Positions 18,073-26,831 of a DNA stretch of 64,000 bases are shown here, in pieces. How positions within the stretch are numbered: the first letter of the stretch is position 1; the number at the start of each line of letters is the position of its first letter. The stretch covers positions 434,001-498,000 of the forward strand of contig NZ_SRKZ01000004.1 of assembly GCF_004745865.1 (NCBI RefSeq), written 5' to 3'. Under the pieces are notes generated by a model that did not search any database, was not told the origin of the DNA, and was given only the letters and a program-made list of their open reading frames with translations. A program made the translations under genes and the position numbers. The stretch comes from Hymenobacter wooponensis. Lineage in GTDB: Bacteria; Bacteroidota; Bacteroidia; Cytophagales; Hymenobacteraceae.

Positions 18073-19050
18073 ATGGAACGAACGCCACAATCTCCCCCTG
18101 CCATTAAGCCCTTACCAGCGGGCACGGTACGCCCCTTATGGTCGGTGATGATTCCGAGCTATAACTGTATTACTTATCTGAGGGTAACGCTGGAGAAAGT
18201 GCTGCTGCAAGCTCCTGGCCCAGATAAGATGCAGATTGAAGTGGTGGACGACTACAGCACCGATGGTGATGTACGCGCGCTGGTGGAGGAAATTGGCCAG
18301 GGCCGAGTCAGCTTCTTCCGGCAGGAGCAAAACGTGGGCAGCCTTCGCAACTTTGAAACCTGCATCAACCGGGCACAGGGGCAGCTTGTGCATCTGCTGC
18401 ACGGCGATGATTTTATTGCGGAAGGCTTTTATGACGAAATAGAAGCTCTCTTCACGCGCTTTCCGGAGGCCGGGGCGGCCTTCACCGATTACATCTACGT
18501 GAACGAGCATGGCAACTGGCTACGCTCGCCTAAGAAGCTGCTGGAGGAGCCGGGCATTATGCCCAACTGGGTTACTACACTGGCGCAGGGGCAGTGCGTG
18601 CAGTTTCCTGCCATGGTAGTGAAGCGCTCCGTGTACGAACACTTGGGCGGTTTCTATGGCGTGCATTATGGCGAGGACTGGGAGATGTGGACCCGTATTG
18701 CGGCACATTACCCCGTGGCACACTCTCCCAAACCGCTGGCCATGTACCGCATTCACTCCAATAACATTACCAGCAACACGTATCTGAATGGGCAGTGCAT
18801 TCGAGACACCAGCAAGGTTATTGATCTGATCCAGCAGTACTTACCAGCAGATCAGCGGGCTCAGCTCAGAAGCACCTGCCGTAAGAACTACGCGGTATAC
18901 TATGCCGAAATGGCGAACAAATTCTACATAGAAACCAAAAACTACAAGGCAGCCTTTAAGCAGGCTTATGATGCGGTTAAGCTGGATGTTAACCCAACTA
19001 CCATATCATCCATCTCCAAAATCTGCATCAAAAAGCTCATCAACTATTGA
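18073..19050 (+). CDS. family 2 glycosyltransferase (copy 2 of a tandem pair)
   Basis: Same architecture as the preceding gene: PLWSVMIPSYNCITYLRVTL, IEVVDDYSTD, GQLVHLLHGDDFIAEGFYD and YGEDWEMWTRIAAHYPVAH. Long identical stretches (GQGRV, NVGSL, GQLVHLLHGDD, GEDWEMW) show that the two arose by duplication. Divergence around acceptor-side loops suggests they now add different sugars or linkages in the same glycan. The gap between them is 135 bp and contains a GGCCTAGGCC motif. Confidence 0.88.
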   Translation: MERTPQSPPAIKPLPAGTVRPLWSVMIPSYNCITYLRVTLEKVLLQAPGPDKMQIEVVDDYSTDGDVRALVEEIGQGRVSFFRQEQNVGSLRNFETCINRAQGQLVHLLHGDDFIAEGFYDEIEALFTRFPEAGAAFTDYIYVNEHGNWLRSPKKLLEEPGIMPNWVTTLAQGQCVQFPAMVVKRSVYEHLGGFYGVHYGEDWEMWTRIAAHYPVAHSPKPLAMYRIHSNNITSNTYLNGQCIRDTSKVIDLIQQYLPADQRAQLRSTCRKNYAVYYAEMANKFYIETKNYKAAFKQAYDAVKLDVNPTTISSISKICIKKLINY

Positions 19051-19104
19051 GCTTACCAGAAGTAGACTCGTGTGAGTGGCCTAGCGCGGTCAGGCGCTTC
19101 TTAG

Positions 19105-20700
19105 TCAGGACTTTACAACTTTAACGGTGTGCAAGACCTGGTACTCGGGGTCGTAGTGGTGTAGCTTTTCTGGGCTGATTTCTGGTAGTTCCAGGCCGTA
19201 GAGGTAAGCAGCTGCCACGTACACATTGCCATACGATTCTAGCTGCGCCTCAACGCCCGGGAATACTTTGGCTAGCAAACGGAGTAAGGCTTCAGGCGTA
19301 AACGACCAGTACCAGGTGTCCTTCCATTCGCCAACGCCGGGCACGGTTAGTAGCAAGGTGCCCCCTGGCTTTAGAACCCGGTAACACGTTTGCAGCGCAT
19401 CCCTGAAGTCGTAGGCCAGGTGGAGGCTATGCGTAAATAGCACACAGTCGAAGGTGTTGTTGGGGAGGTTAGCAGCTTCACTGAACTGGCTCTTGAACCA
19501 GTGCTCTGGTGGGCTGTCGTCCGTTGGGGTAAACGCAGCAAATTCCGCTAGGCCACTCTCCTGCTGAGCTTGGCAAAAATCCTGCATTTCCAGCACTAAG
19601 CCCTGGATGTGTGCACTCTCCTGCTGGCGAAATTGTGCAATGTACTGCCGCTCAATGGGCCAGCATGGGTCGCAGCCAAACCCAGGGCTGAAGGCTAGCC
19701 TCCGGTTGAAGGCTCCGGGGGCTACTTTGCCTACACGGCCTGGGGCCAACATTCCTCCCTGACACGTCCAGACGTCGCTGGCAGTTGAGATATGCTTGCT
19801 CATTGCCGCCACTGCGGGCTGGTGGCGTAGGGTATAGCGCCACCCGGTAAGTGGGGCATAGCGCCGGAAAAAGTGCATAGTGGCGGGGTAGTCTGGCACT
19901 TCCTCCGCTACAAGCTTAAAGTCGGTGCCGCCACTAAAGTAGGTGGTCCAGCAATGTACGCCGCGGGTGTAGGCCTCTATTTCCAGCGGGCTTCTTAAGT
20001 TCTGGCGTTGCTGATTAAGCACTTTCAAGGCCCCGTCAAGCATCTGCGACGTATCCGTTGACATAGAGGCGCGGTGAATGCGATAAGCCGCCAGCTGGTG
20101 ACCGTGTTGCAGAATGGGATAGTGCCGCGTAATGTTCAAGTAGATGTCGTAGTCTTCGCAGTTGCGCAACGTCACATCGAACTCGAACTTCTTAAGTGCC
20201 CACCGCGCGAACATCACGGCGGAAATCATGGCAATGTAGTTTCCCAGCGAAAGCAGCCGGTAATAAGGGTTAGGAGAAACGGGTGGTGTTATGGGTTCCC
20301 GTTCCCTCTCATCCGCGTACACCCGCGTGTGCGCCCCCGAAACAAAGGCTGCCTGAGGGTGGTGTTGTAGGAAAGACACATTAAACGCCAGCGCATCAGG
20401 AAACAGCCAGTCGTCGGCGTCCAGGAAAACCAGGTACTGACCTTTGCTCTGCCGAATACCCGTGTTACGGGCGGCAGAAAGCCCTTGGTTGTGCTGGTAG
20501 ACGTACACCACCTCCGGGTAGGCCGTAGCCACCTCACGGGTGTTGTCGGTAGAGCCATCATCTACCACCACAATTTCTCGGGCGAGGTAGGTTTGCTGGC
20601 GTACACTCTCAATTGCCTCCGCTAAAAAGTGGCCGTAGTTGTAAGATGTAATGATTACCGAAACAACTGGCCAGGAAGTTTTAGGCGAGGCAGGGTCCAT
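19105..20700 (-). CDS. bifunctional family 2 glycosyltransferase / SAM-dependent methyltransferase
   Basis: Residues ~1-290 are a GT2 domain (PVVSVIITSYNYGHFLAEAI, IVVVDDGSTDNT, GLSAARNTGI, LVFLDADDWL). Residues ~325-531 are a class I methyltransferase of the Methyltransf_11 type: the hydrophobic strand VLEMQDFCQ, FDCVLFTHSLHLAYDFRDAL, and the post-motif CYRVLKPGGTLLLTVPG. The usual Gly-rich motif I is not clear, so SAM binding may be altered. Its ATG lies one base after the stop of the upstream GT2 gene. In an ABC-exported glycan locus such a fusion could add and methylate a terminal sugar. Confidence 0.85.
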   Translation of the reverse strand: MDPASPKTSWPVVSVIITSYNYGHFLAEAIESVRQQTYLAREIVVVDDGSTDNTREVATAYPEVVYVYQHNQGLSAARNTGIRQSKGQYLVFLDADDWLFPDALAFNVSFLQHHPQAAFVSGAHTRVYADEREREPITPPVSPNPYYRLLSLGNYIAMISAVMFARWALKKFEFDVTLRNCEDYDIYLNITRHYPILQHGHQLAAYRIHRASMSTDTSQMLDGALKVLNQQRQNLRSPLEIEAYTRGVHCWTTYFSGGTDFKLVAEEVPDYPATMHFFRRYAPLTGWRYTLRHQPAVAAMSKHISTASDVWTCQGGMLAPGRVGKVAPGAFNRRLAFSPGFGCDPCWPIERQYIAQFRQQESAHIQGLVLEMQDFCQAQQESGLAEFAAFTPTDDSPPEHWFKSQFSEAANLPNNTFDCVLFTHSLHLAYDFRDALQTCYRVLKPGGTLLLTVPGVGEWKDTWYWSFTPEALLRLLAKVFPGVEAQLESYGNVYVAAAYLYGLELPEISPEKLHHYDPEYQVLHTVKVVKS

Positions 20701-20701
20701 A

Positions 20702-21970
20702 TTAAGCAGGGAGTTGAGGGGGACGGTTACGGTGCTTGTAGTAGAAATTCACTCCCGAAACTATACCCTTCATTTCCACCCACAACGTTCGGCTTCGGAA
20801 GTTGAAGCGCGGAAAGCCTCTTTTCAACAAAGAGGCGTAGTATTTAGGCATGTACCAAAGCTGCTTGCTGTAGCCGGCTGCCGGGTGTTGGTCTTGCTGG
20901 ATAAGCGCTGCCGCCGCAAACCCCCGCATGTAAGCATATATCTGCCGTTTCAGCTCCGAGAGTTGCTTACGGTGCGTGTGGTGCACCACCGCCCGGGGGT
21001 TGTACTGCACGGTATCGCCGCTTACTAAGATACGAAACCACATCTCGGAGTCTTCGCTGCAGCCGGAAGCGCCAGCCCCTAACCGCTCATCGAAGTAGCC
21101 TACTTTGTCGAAGACTTCTTTGCGGAAGGCATTATTAGCCCCGGCTCCCAGTTCCCACACGGGCGGGCCTGCCGCTTCTACCCGCTTAAAGTACGCTTGG
21201 TCGTAGGCCACATCGAGGTAGCCCCGGTTGAACGTCCAGTGCCTCTCGAAAATCTGCTGCGCCTCCGTTTCCAGCTCCGAGGCAATGACTAGGCCAGTCA
21301 TGGCATACACCTGCTTATCCTGGAACGTCTCCCACACGCGGTACACCCACTCGGGGTGCACTAGCACGTCGTCGTCGGTGAAGGCGATGATGTCGTACCT
21401 GGCCTGCTTTACGCCCGTGTTGCGGGCGTAGGATAAGCCTGGCTTGGGCTCAACCACGTAGCGGACATTAGCAAAAGCCGCGGCTACCTTCTCGGTGCTG
21501 TCATCCTGCGGGGCATTGTCCACGATGATTACTTCCGCCGGCTGACACGTCATTTGGGCCAACGACTCCAGGCAGAGCTTCAGCGTAGCAGCCCGGTTGC
21601 GGGTGCAGATAATAACCGTAACGGGCACCTGAGCCGGAATAGAAGCCGGCATCCAGGGGGTTAGCAAGGTATCAAGCCATGCACTCCAGGAGGCCGTCTC
21701 GCCTGCCGCCAGCCAAGCCTGCCACTTCTCCACGTTTGCCTTGGTGTGGGCAGCGTAGTGCTCAATGGTTGGCTTGATGGCCTTCAGCAATGCTGCCCGG
21801 TAGGTTTCTTCCGTCAGAGAGTGGTTGGGCTCAATGAAAGAGTGGCCTAGAGCTATTTCCTTCCACCAGTAAACCAAATAGTTGCCCTGGCCTTGGTAAG
21901 TCAAGGCGGGTAGGTGGGGCTGCTTATCGAGGTGGATATGCGTGACGGCGTAGTGCGGATAGGACGGCAT
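20702..21970 (-). CDS. family 2 glycosyltransferase with N-terminal extension
   Basis: The first ~115 residues are an extension of unknown role (SYPHYAVTHIHLDKQPHLPAL...). They are followed by a GT2 domain: VTVIICTRNRAATLKLCLESL, EVIIVDNAPQDD, GLSYARNTGVKQA, FTDDDVLVHPEWV (DxD) and a SEDSEMWFRILVSG acidic block. It lies in the wzm-wzt operon, 9 bp after wzt and 1 bp before the GT2/methyltransferase gene. Confidence 0.88.
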   Translation of the reverse strand: MPSYPHYAVTHIHLDKQPHLPALTYQGQGNYLVYWWKEIALGHSFIEPNHSLTEETYRAALLKAIKPTIEHYAAHTKANVEKWQAWLAAGETASWSAWLDTLLTPWMPASIPAQVPVTVIICTRNRAATLKLCLESLAQMTCQPAEVIIVDNAPQDDSTEKVAAAFANVRYVVEPKPGLSYARNTGVKQARYDIIAFTDDDVLVHPEWVYRVWETFQDKQVYAMTGLVIASELETEAQQIFERHWTFNRGYLDVAYDQAYFKRVEAAGPPVWELGAGANNAFRKEVFDKVGYFDERLGAGASGCSEDSEMWFRILVSGDTVQYNPRAVVHHTHRKQLSELKRQIYAYMRGFAAAALIQQDQHPAAGYSKQLWYMPKYYASLLKRGFPRFNFRSRTLWVEMKGIVSGVNFYYKHRNRPPQLPA

Positions 21971-21979
21971 AGGATGTTC

Positions 21980-23266
21980 TTACTGAAGCACAGGCTCTTT
22001 TAGCGCTAGGTGGAACGGAATAAGGGGCCGGACAGCGCCCCACCACTTGCCACTCCAGCCAGACTCGCCGCCCCGGTAGTCTTCTAGGTCGAAGCTCAGG
22101 CAGCTTTCAAAATCATGCAGTGGCACGGTGTCCTTCATCACGTAATAGGAAATGAAGTAAGAGCCATCGTTGAGCAAATTCCCAGGGATAGTACACTCGC
22201 CGGCAATTACGCCCTTGTCGTACACGGCGGCCGTTGAAGGCACGGTGAGAATACAGTCGCCGTTGCTGGTATACAGGAACATATTTACGCTGAGCAGGGC
22301 ATTATCCGTCAGGTTCCACATCTGAAACCGCACGGTAAGCGGCACCCGGATATCCAGCGCCTGGTTATCGGTTAGCAAGTGGGGCACTAGCTCTACTGAT
22401 TTGAACCGCACAAACTCATTGCCCGGTGCCTCGTCGGGGGCGTCCCACACCTGTTGGGTCTTGTTTTGCTGCGTAGTCAGGAGGAAGTGATTTACAATCT
22501 GGCTTACTTCGCCTTGCTCCTTCACTACGCCGTGCTGCAGCCACAGGGCATGCTGGCACAGCTTAGCTACGGCCTGCATGTTGTGACTCACAAACATGAC
22601 GGTACGCCCATCACCTTGCGAAACCTCCCGGATTTTGCCCAGGCATTTCTTCTGAAACTCAGCGTCGCCCACGGCCAGCACTTCGTCCAGAATAAGAATG
22701 TCTGGTTCGAGGTGGGCCGCCACCGCAAAGGCCAGCCGCACATACATACCCGATGAGTAGCGCTTTACCGGAGTATCCAGAAAGCGCTCTAGGCCAGAAA
22801 ACGCCACAATCTCGTCGAATTTCAGACGAATCTCGTGCTTATTCATACCCAGAATAAAGCCGCTGAGGTAGATATTCTCGCGGCCCGTAAGCTCGGGGTT
22901 GAAGCCGGTACCTACTTCCAGCAGGCTGCTAATAGAGCCCTTACCCCGCACCGTGCCGCGCGTGGGGCGCACAATGCGGGAGATGATCTTAAGCAAGGTG
23001 GATTTCCCGGAGCCGTTATTGCCAATAATGCCCCAAACCTCGCCCTGCTTTACTTCAAAGTTTACGTCGTGCAGGGCCCGCAACAACTGGTTCTTTCCAT
23101 CCGAGGACTTGGCTTCACCAGTCGGCACGTGAAAGAAGGGGTCTTCTTTTTTCAGGACGGAGGTCGTCCACCAATGCTGTAGGTCCTGGCGTAGAGAGCC
23201 CGTGCCGGTAGTACCAAGTCGATATACCTTCGAAAGACCTTCTACTTTAATTACCGTATCTGACAT
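21980..23266 (-). CDS. wzt: polysaccharide ABC exporter ATPase with C-terminal glycan-binding domain
   Basis: The ATP-binding subunit that powers export of lipid-linked polysaccharide across the inner membrane. N-terminal domain (~1-250): Walker A GNNGSGKST, signature YSSGMYVRLAF, Walker B DILILDEVLAVGD, H-loop VSHNMQ. Residues ~275-428 form an extra beta-rich Wzt_C-type domain (FVRFKSVELVPH..., VRFQMWNLTDNALLSVNMFLY, SYYVMKDTVPLHDFE). In the O9a-type systems this domain recognises the modified end of the chain and thereby links export to chain termination. It starts 5 bp after the permease gene. Confidence 0.92.
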   Translation of the reverse strand: MSDTVIKVEGLSKVYRLGTTGTGSLRQDLQHWWTTSVLKKEDPFFHVPTGEAKSSDGKNQLLRALHDVNFEVKQGEVWGIIGNNGSGKSTLLKIISRIVRPTRGTVRGKGSISSLLEVGTGFNPELTGRENIYLSGFILGMNKHEIRLKFDEIVAFSGLERFLDTPVKRYSSGMYVRLAFAVAAHLEPDILILDEVLAVGDAEFQKKCLGKIREVSQGDGRTVMFVSHNMQAVAKLCQHALWLQHGVVKEQGEVSQIVNHFLLTTQQNKTQQVWDAPDEAPGNEFVRFKSVELVPHLLTDNQALDIRVPLTVRFQMWNLTDNALLSVNMFLYTSNGDCILTVPSTAAVYDKGVIAGECTIPGNLLNDGSYFISYYVMKDTVPLHDFESCLSFDLEDYRGGESGWSGKWWGAVRPLIPFHLALKEPVLQ

Positions 23267-23271
23267 CGTTC

Positions 23272-24129
23272 TTAGATTACGTCGATTAGCTTGTCACCCT
23301 GCTTGTTAAAGGTCAGTAGTCCCATTACGAGTACTACGCCAACAAACACAAGGCTGTAGGCCACTTGCCCTGGCGTGACCAGCCCTTGGCCCAGCATCAA
23401 TAAGCGAAACAGCTCAAAGAGTGGAGTAAGAGGGTTAAGCTGCACTATCCAACGCCATTTCTCATCCACGTAATTAATAGGGTAAACCACCGGAGTCAGG
23501 AACATGAGCAGACGAATGCCCAACGAAATGATGTAGCTCAGGTCGCGGTACTTGCCGGTGAGCACCGACACGGTCATGCCCAGGCCTAGACTCATGCTAG
23601 CAATCAGGACAATGATTATCGGTACGGCAGCGAGTTTTAGTAGGCTGGGGGCTGGCCAAGGAGTGAAGATGACGTAGTACGCCATAATCAGGAGCAGCAG
23701 AAAGAACTGAATGGAAAACCGTATCAGCTGGTTTGATAGCTGAGCCAGGGGCACCACTAGACGCGGGAAATACACTTTACTGAAAATGTGCGCATTGTCC
23801 CGGAAGGTGGAAGAGTTTGCGAGGAACGTGTCGTTAAACAGGTTCCAGAGCACAATACCGGTGAGGTAGAACAGCGTGGGCGGAATGCCTTGAGTGGATA
23901 TACCCACCAGCTTCCCGAACACAAGCACGTAGGTGATGAGTGTGAGAATAGGCTGAAACAGCATCCACAACGGCCCCAGTACGGTTTGCTGGTAGCTCAG
24001 TAGAAAATCACGGCGTACTAATCCCACAACTAAGTGGCGGTACGACCATAGCTCCGACACACTGGTACCTAGCCATGTGGTTTGGGGCACAATTTCCCAA
24101 TCCCAAGTGCTCTTTGTATTACTAGACAT
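23272..24129 (-). CDS. wzm: polysaccharide ABC exporter permease
   Basis: A six-helix ABC-2 type membrane subunit: SELWSYRHLVVGLVRRDFLLSYQQTVLGPLW is the characteristic N-terminal amphipathic region, followed by helices such as PILTLITYVLVFGKLVG and FLTPVVYPINYVDEKWRWIVQLNPLTPLFELFR, a hallmark of Wzm/TagG-like permeases. It forms the channel with the ATPase encoded next to it. The ATG at 24127-24129 (MSSNTKS) is preferred over 24171, because the extra residues are not family-like. Confidence 0.92.
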   Translation of the reverse strand: MSSNTKSTWDWEIVPQTTWLGTSVSELWSYRHLVVGLVRRDFLLSYQQTVLGPLWMLFQPILTLITYVLVFGKLVGISTQGIPPTLFYLTGIVLWNLFNDTFLANSSTFRDNAHIFSKVYFPRLVVPLAQLSNQLIRFSIQFFLLLLIMAYYVIFTPWPAPSLLKLAAVPIIIVLIASMSLGLGMTVSVLTGKYRDLSYIISLGIRLLMFLTPVVYPINYVDEKWRWIVQLNPLTPLFELFRLLMLGQGLVTPGQVAYSLVFVGVVLVMGLLTFNKQGDKLIDVI

Positions 24130-24413
24130 AAAGAAGTTGAATTTGGCGAGTAGCAAACAAGTGCTCCCCAAATATTCCTTGAAAAGGTACGCATTTTAGC
24201 ATATAATCCATAATTCAACTTGGAAATAGCCTATCATGGAAAACACACTTTAGTGGTTAAATCCCAATATACAGCTCGTTACCAGGGCTTTTAACCTCAC
24301 AACTACTCCTTTGTATTTTTTTCATCATTTCTTGTACCGTTGAGCAACGGCATTCCTCTTCCGATTATATTTCTCCAGGAATTAGGCACGGTACCTTCTA
24401 CCAGAACTGCTAG

Positions 24414-24950
24414 CTACACCTCCCGGCTTAGTAGCTCCAGATGGCCCACGTGATGCCGGCCGTGCCAGCTATACTGCACCAGGGCCTGTTCAAGCGTATA
24501 GGTCTGCTGGTATGCCGGATGGAAGAACGTACGCTGCCACTGCTCCTCGGTAAGATGCCACAGCAGCGTGACCCAGCGCGAGTGCAACGCTTCTAATAAG
24601 GCCAGTGATACGGTAACTGGCGTGGCATCGTTGTCGGGGAGGGCAGCCCAGGCATTCATATCGAAGGGCCGAATGGTGGGGTTATCCTCGGTAAGAGCCA
24701 GACGATAACGCAAATAGAAATTCAGGTGTACGTCGGCGAGATGATGAATTACCTGCCGGCCCGTCCAGCCGCCGGGGCGGTACGCATGCTCCAGGCGCAC
24801 GCCCCCGGCCTTACGAGCGGCGGCTGTTACCTGGGCCGGTAAGGCCGCTAGCTGGTTGATGTAGAGGGTGCGCTCAGCGGCAGTGAGAGGCTGCTCAGGC
24901 AGTACGGCCCTACCAATAGGGTACTGCAGATCAAGAAGGTTGCTTTCCAT
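24414..24950 (-). CDS. YfiT/BstA-like DinB family metal-dependent protein
   Basis: A 178-residue DinB-fold protein of the YfiT subgroup: LQYPIGR...P at the start, RKAGGVRLEHAYRPGGWTGRQVIHHLADVHLN (first metal His) and QYSWHGRHHVGHLELL (second pair of His). Relatives include bacillithiol S-transferase BstA and putative hydrolases. The ATG at 24948-24950 (MESNLLD) fits the family start. A TATGTTTG box 7 nt upstream suggests a very short or absent 5' leader. Confidence 0.87.
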   Translation of the reverse strand: MESNLLDLQYPIGRAVLPEQPLTAAERTLYINQLAALPAQVTAAARKAGGVRLEHAYRPGGWTGRQVIHHLADVHLNFYLRYRLALTEDNPTIRPFDMNAWAALPDNDATPVTVSLALLEALHSRWVTLLWHLTEEQWQRTFFHPAYQQTYTLEQALVQYSWHGRHHVGHLELLSREV

Positions 24951-24956
24951 GGAGAG

Positions 24957-24964
24957 CAAACATA
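24957..24964 (-). promoter_or_regulatory. Bacteroidota -7 box candidate immediately before the YfiT-like gene
   Basis: Minus-strand TATGTTTG is an exact TAnnTTTG match only 6 nt from the ATG, so a transcript would start at or next to the start codon. No clear -33 TTTG was found. Confidence 0.4.
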
Positions 24965-25106
24965 GGACCCGCTGGGAAGTTGGGAGCCTCACGTACACCT
25001 CTCGACCAGGTACCCCAACCCTCTGGCCTAGAGCCTACCCCCAACAACTTGCTCACCAAAGACAGGCCTACAGACGACTATGTAAAACAACTGCAGACGC
25101 TCAGAC

Positions 25107-25160
25107 ATAACAAGCCCGCCGCTGCTCTGATTAATGCCAAGGCAGCGGCGGGCTTGTTAT
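25107..25160 (-). terminator. long hairpin terminator
   Basis: Perfect 19-bp arms at 25107-25125 and 25142-25160 (ataacaagcccgccgctgc and its complement) around a 16-nt loop. It lies downstream of the minus-strand gene ending at 25177. The T tract is weak. Confidence 0.65.
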
Positions 25161-25176
25161 TTGGGGGTACACTGGC

Positions 25177-25485
25177 CTAGGGCCGGTTTTCGGTGGCGCT
25201 GGGCTGGTGCACATCGCCTTGTACGCTGAAGTTGCTGCCGGCATCATCGCGGGGCAAATCGGTGGCTAACACGTCGCGCACATGGCCATTTTCGGGCGTA
25301 GGCTCGCGGAACTCAGCATTGGGCGAGCGGGTAGCGGTGGAAGAGCGCGGAGGCTTGGGAGCGTGTAATTGGGCTTCCAGGGCATCAAAGCCCGTGTAAC
25401 CGTCTTTTTTCTGTTTCCAGAAGTAAAACGCGGTAGCCGCCGCGGCTATTCCGCCTACCCAGGCGGCAGTAGCTTGCTTTTTCAT
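25177..25485 (-). CDS. small single-pass membrane protein of unknown function
   Basis: A 102-residue protein with one N-terminal hydrophobic helix (TAAWVGGIAAAATAFYFW) preceded by Lys residues and followed by a Lys-rich stop-transfer (KQKKDG). The remainder is a Pro/Ser/Arg-rich disordered tail. I do not recognise a family. It is likely anchored in the inner membrane with the tail outside or inside undetermined. Confidence 0.6.
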   Translation of the reverse strand: MKKQATAAWVGGIAAAATAFYFWKQKKDGYTGFDALEAQLHAPKPPRSSTATRSPNAEFREPTPENGHVRDVLATDLPRDDAGSNFSVQGDVHQPSATENRP

Positions 25486-25637
25486 AAGAGCAGGAATGGA
25501 TATGATGTGTGCACAGAAACAGGCACGAGTGCCGTTAGGCCGATAACTCAGCCATACGTAGTGTACGCGACCTAAGTGAAGACGTTTAGCATGGCCTAGC
25601 CACTGACTACACTGGATTTGCTGGTCTCGCTCGGCCC

Positions 25638-26831
25638 CTACACGGGCAGATAAATACAGAAAGTAGTACCCTGCCCCACGATGCTTTCTACCTCAATACG
25701 CCCACCGGCCTGGTGCACCAAGCGGTTAACCAGGTAGAGGCCCATGCCTAGGCCTACAACCTCGGGGTGGAACCGGCGAAACAGCTGGAATAGCTCCCGC
25801 CCGTGGCGTTCCAGATCAATACCGCGGCCGTTGTCGTGCACACGCAGCAGGGCCATACCCTCCTGCAAGGCTGTGTTTACCTTGATATGCGGCTTGCGCC
25901 CCGGCTGGGCATATTTCAGCGCATTCGAGAGCAGGTTATACAACATGCTGTGCAAGCTGGGGCGGGCCATCCGGAGGCTGGGCACGGTGCTGAAGTCGAG
26001 GGAGAAGGTGGCTTCCAATTCAGCAGCCTGCGGTTGCAGGCTCCGAATAATTTCCTCGGCGAAGGACTGCAGTTCCACCACCTCCAGGGGCACTTGCTCT
26101 AGCTGGCGCTGCTGCTGCACCACCTCCGTAAGGCCAGCAATGGTACTGAGAATTTGCTGCAGGGCGCCCTCAAACATGCTCATCATGCTGCTGGCCTCAG
26201 GGTCGTGGAAGGTGGCAGTGTGCTGCAGCTCGGCAAACAAGCCTACCATATTATCAATCGGCTGGCGGAGGTCGTGGGAGGCGGTGTACACAAAGCTATC
26301 CAGCTCGGCATTGATGCGGGTGAGCTGCCCGTTCTGAAGCGTCAGCTGCTCATTAGCCCGGGCAAGCTGCTCCCGCCTTTCCTCAGCCTGCCCTTTGGCC
26401 CTAATCAGCTCCTGCTCGTATTTGCGGCGCTCCGTAATATCAAACAGCGTTACGCGCACCACCAAAGGCTGGCCATCAGAATCGCGCAGCAACACGGCGT
26501 TCATAAGCACGGGCAGCGTGGAGCCGTCTTTACGGCGCAGAGTGTAGCTGATTTCGCGCACCTGGTTCACCAACAGTAAGAGTGGGGCGCAGTGCGTTTC
26601 GTAGTGCAGGCGCCCTCCCACGGTCAGGAGCTGCTGCAGGCACTGGCTGGCCACCAGCTCTTCGCGGGTGTACCCTAGCCAACCTAGAAGAGTTTGGTTG
26701 AGCTTTACCAGGGTACCATCGGGCAGGCAGGAGCAGTAGCCGCAGGGCGCGTGCTCGTAGAGGTCTTCCAGGTTTTCCTGGGTCAGGCGCAAATCGAGAG
26801 CCGGCAGTTGCTCATCCTCCTGGGGGTTCAT
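25638..26831 (-). CDS. PAS-domain sensor histidine kinase paired with an RsbQ-like hydrolase
   Basis: Domain order: PAS (~20-135; APCGYCSCLPDGTLVKLNQTLLGWLGYTREEL and GGRLHYETHCAPLL), a PAC-like end (RVTLFDITERRKYEQELI), a coiled coil (~136-178), HisKA with H186 in SHDLRQPIDNM, and HATPase (NLLSNALKY, VHDNGRGI, GLGMGLYLV). There is no membrane segment, so it is cytoplasmic. The PAS variant with the GGR-hyd-YETH motif is the type I associate with RsbP-like proteins. The start overlaps the stop of the RsbQ-like gene by 4 bp, showing translational coupling. No response regulator is adjacent. Confidence 0.9.
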   Translation of the reverse strand: MNPQEDEQLPALDLRLTQENLEDLYEHAPCGYCSCLPDGTLVKLNQTLLGWLGYTREELVASQCLQQLLTVGGRLHYETHCAPLLLLVNQVREISYTLRRKDGSTLPVLMNAVLLRDSDGQPLVVRVTLFDITERRKYEQELIRAKGQAEERREQLARANEQLTLQNGQLTRINAELDSFVYTASHDLRQPIDNMVGLFAELQHTATFHDPEASSMMSMFEGALQQILSTIAGLTEVVQQQRQLEQVPLEVVELQSFAEEIIRSLQPQAAELEATFSLDFSTVPSLRMARPSLHSMLYNLLSNALKYAQPGRKPHIKVNTALQEGMALLRVHDNGRGIDLERHGRELFQLFRRFHPEVVGLGMGLYLVNRLVHQAGGRIEVESIVGQGTTFCIYLPV

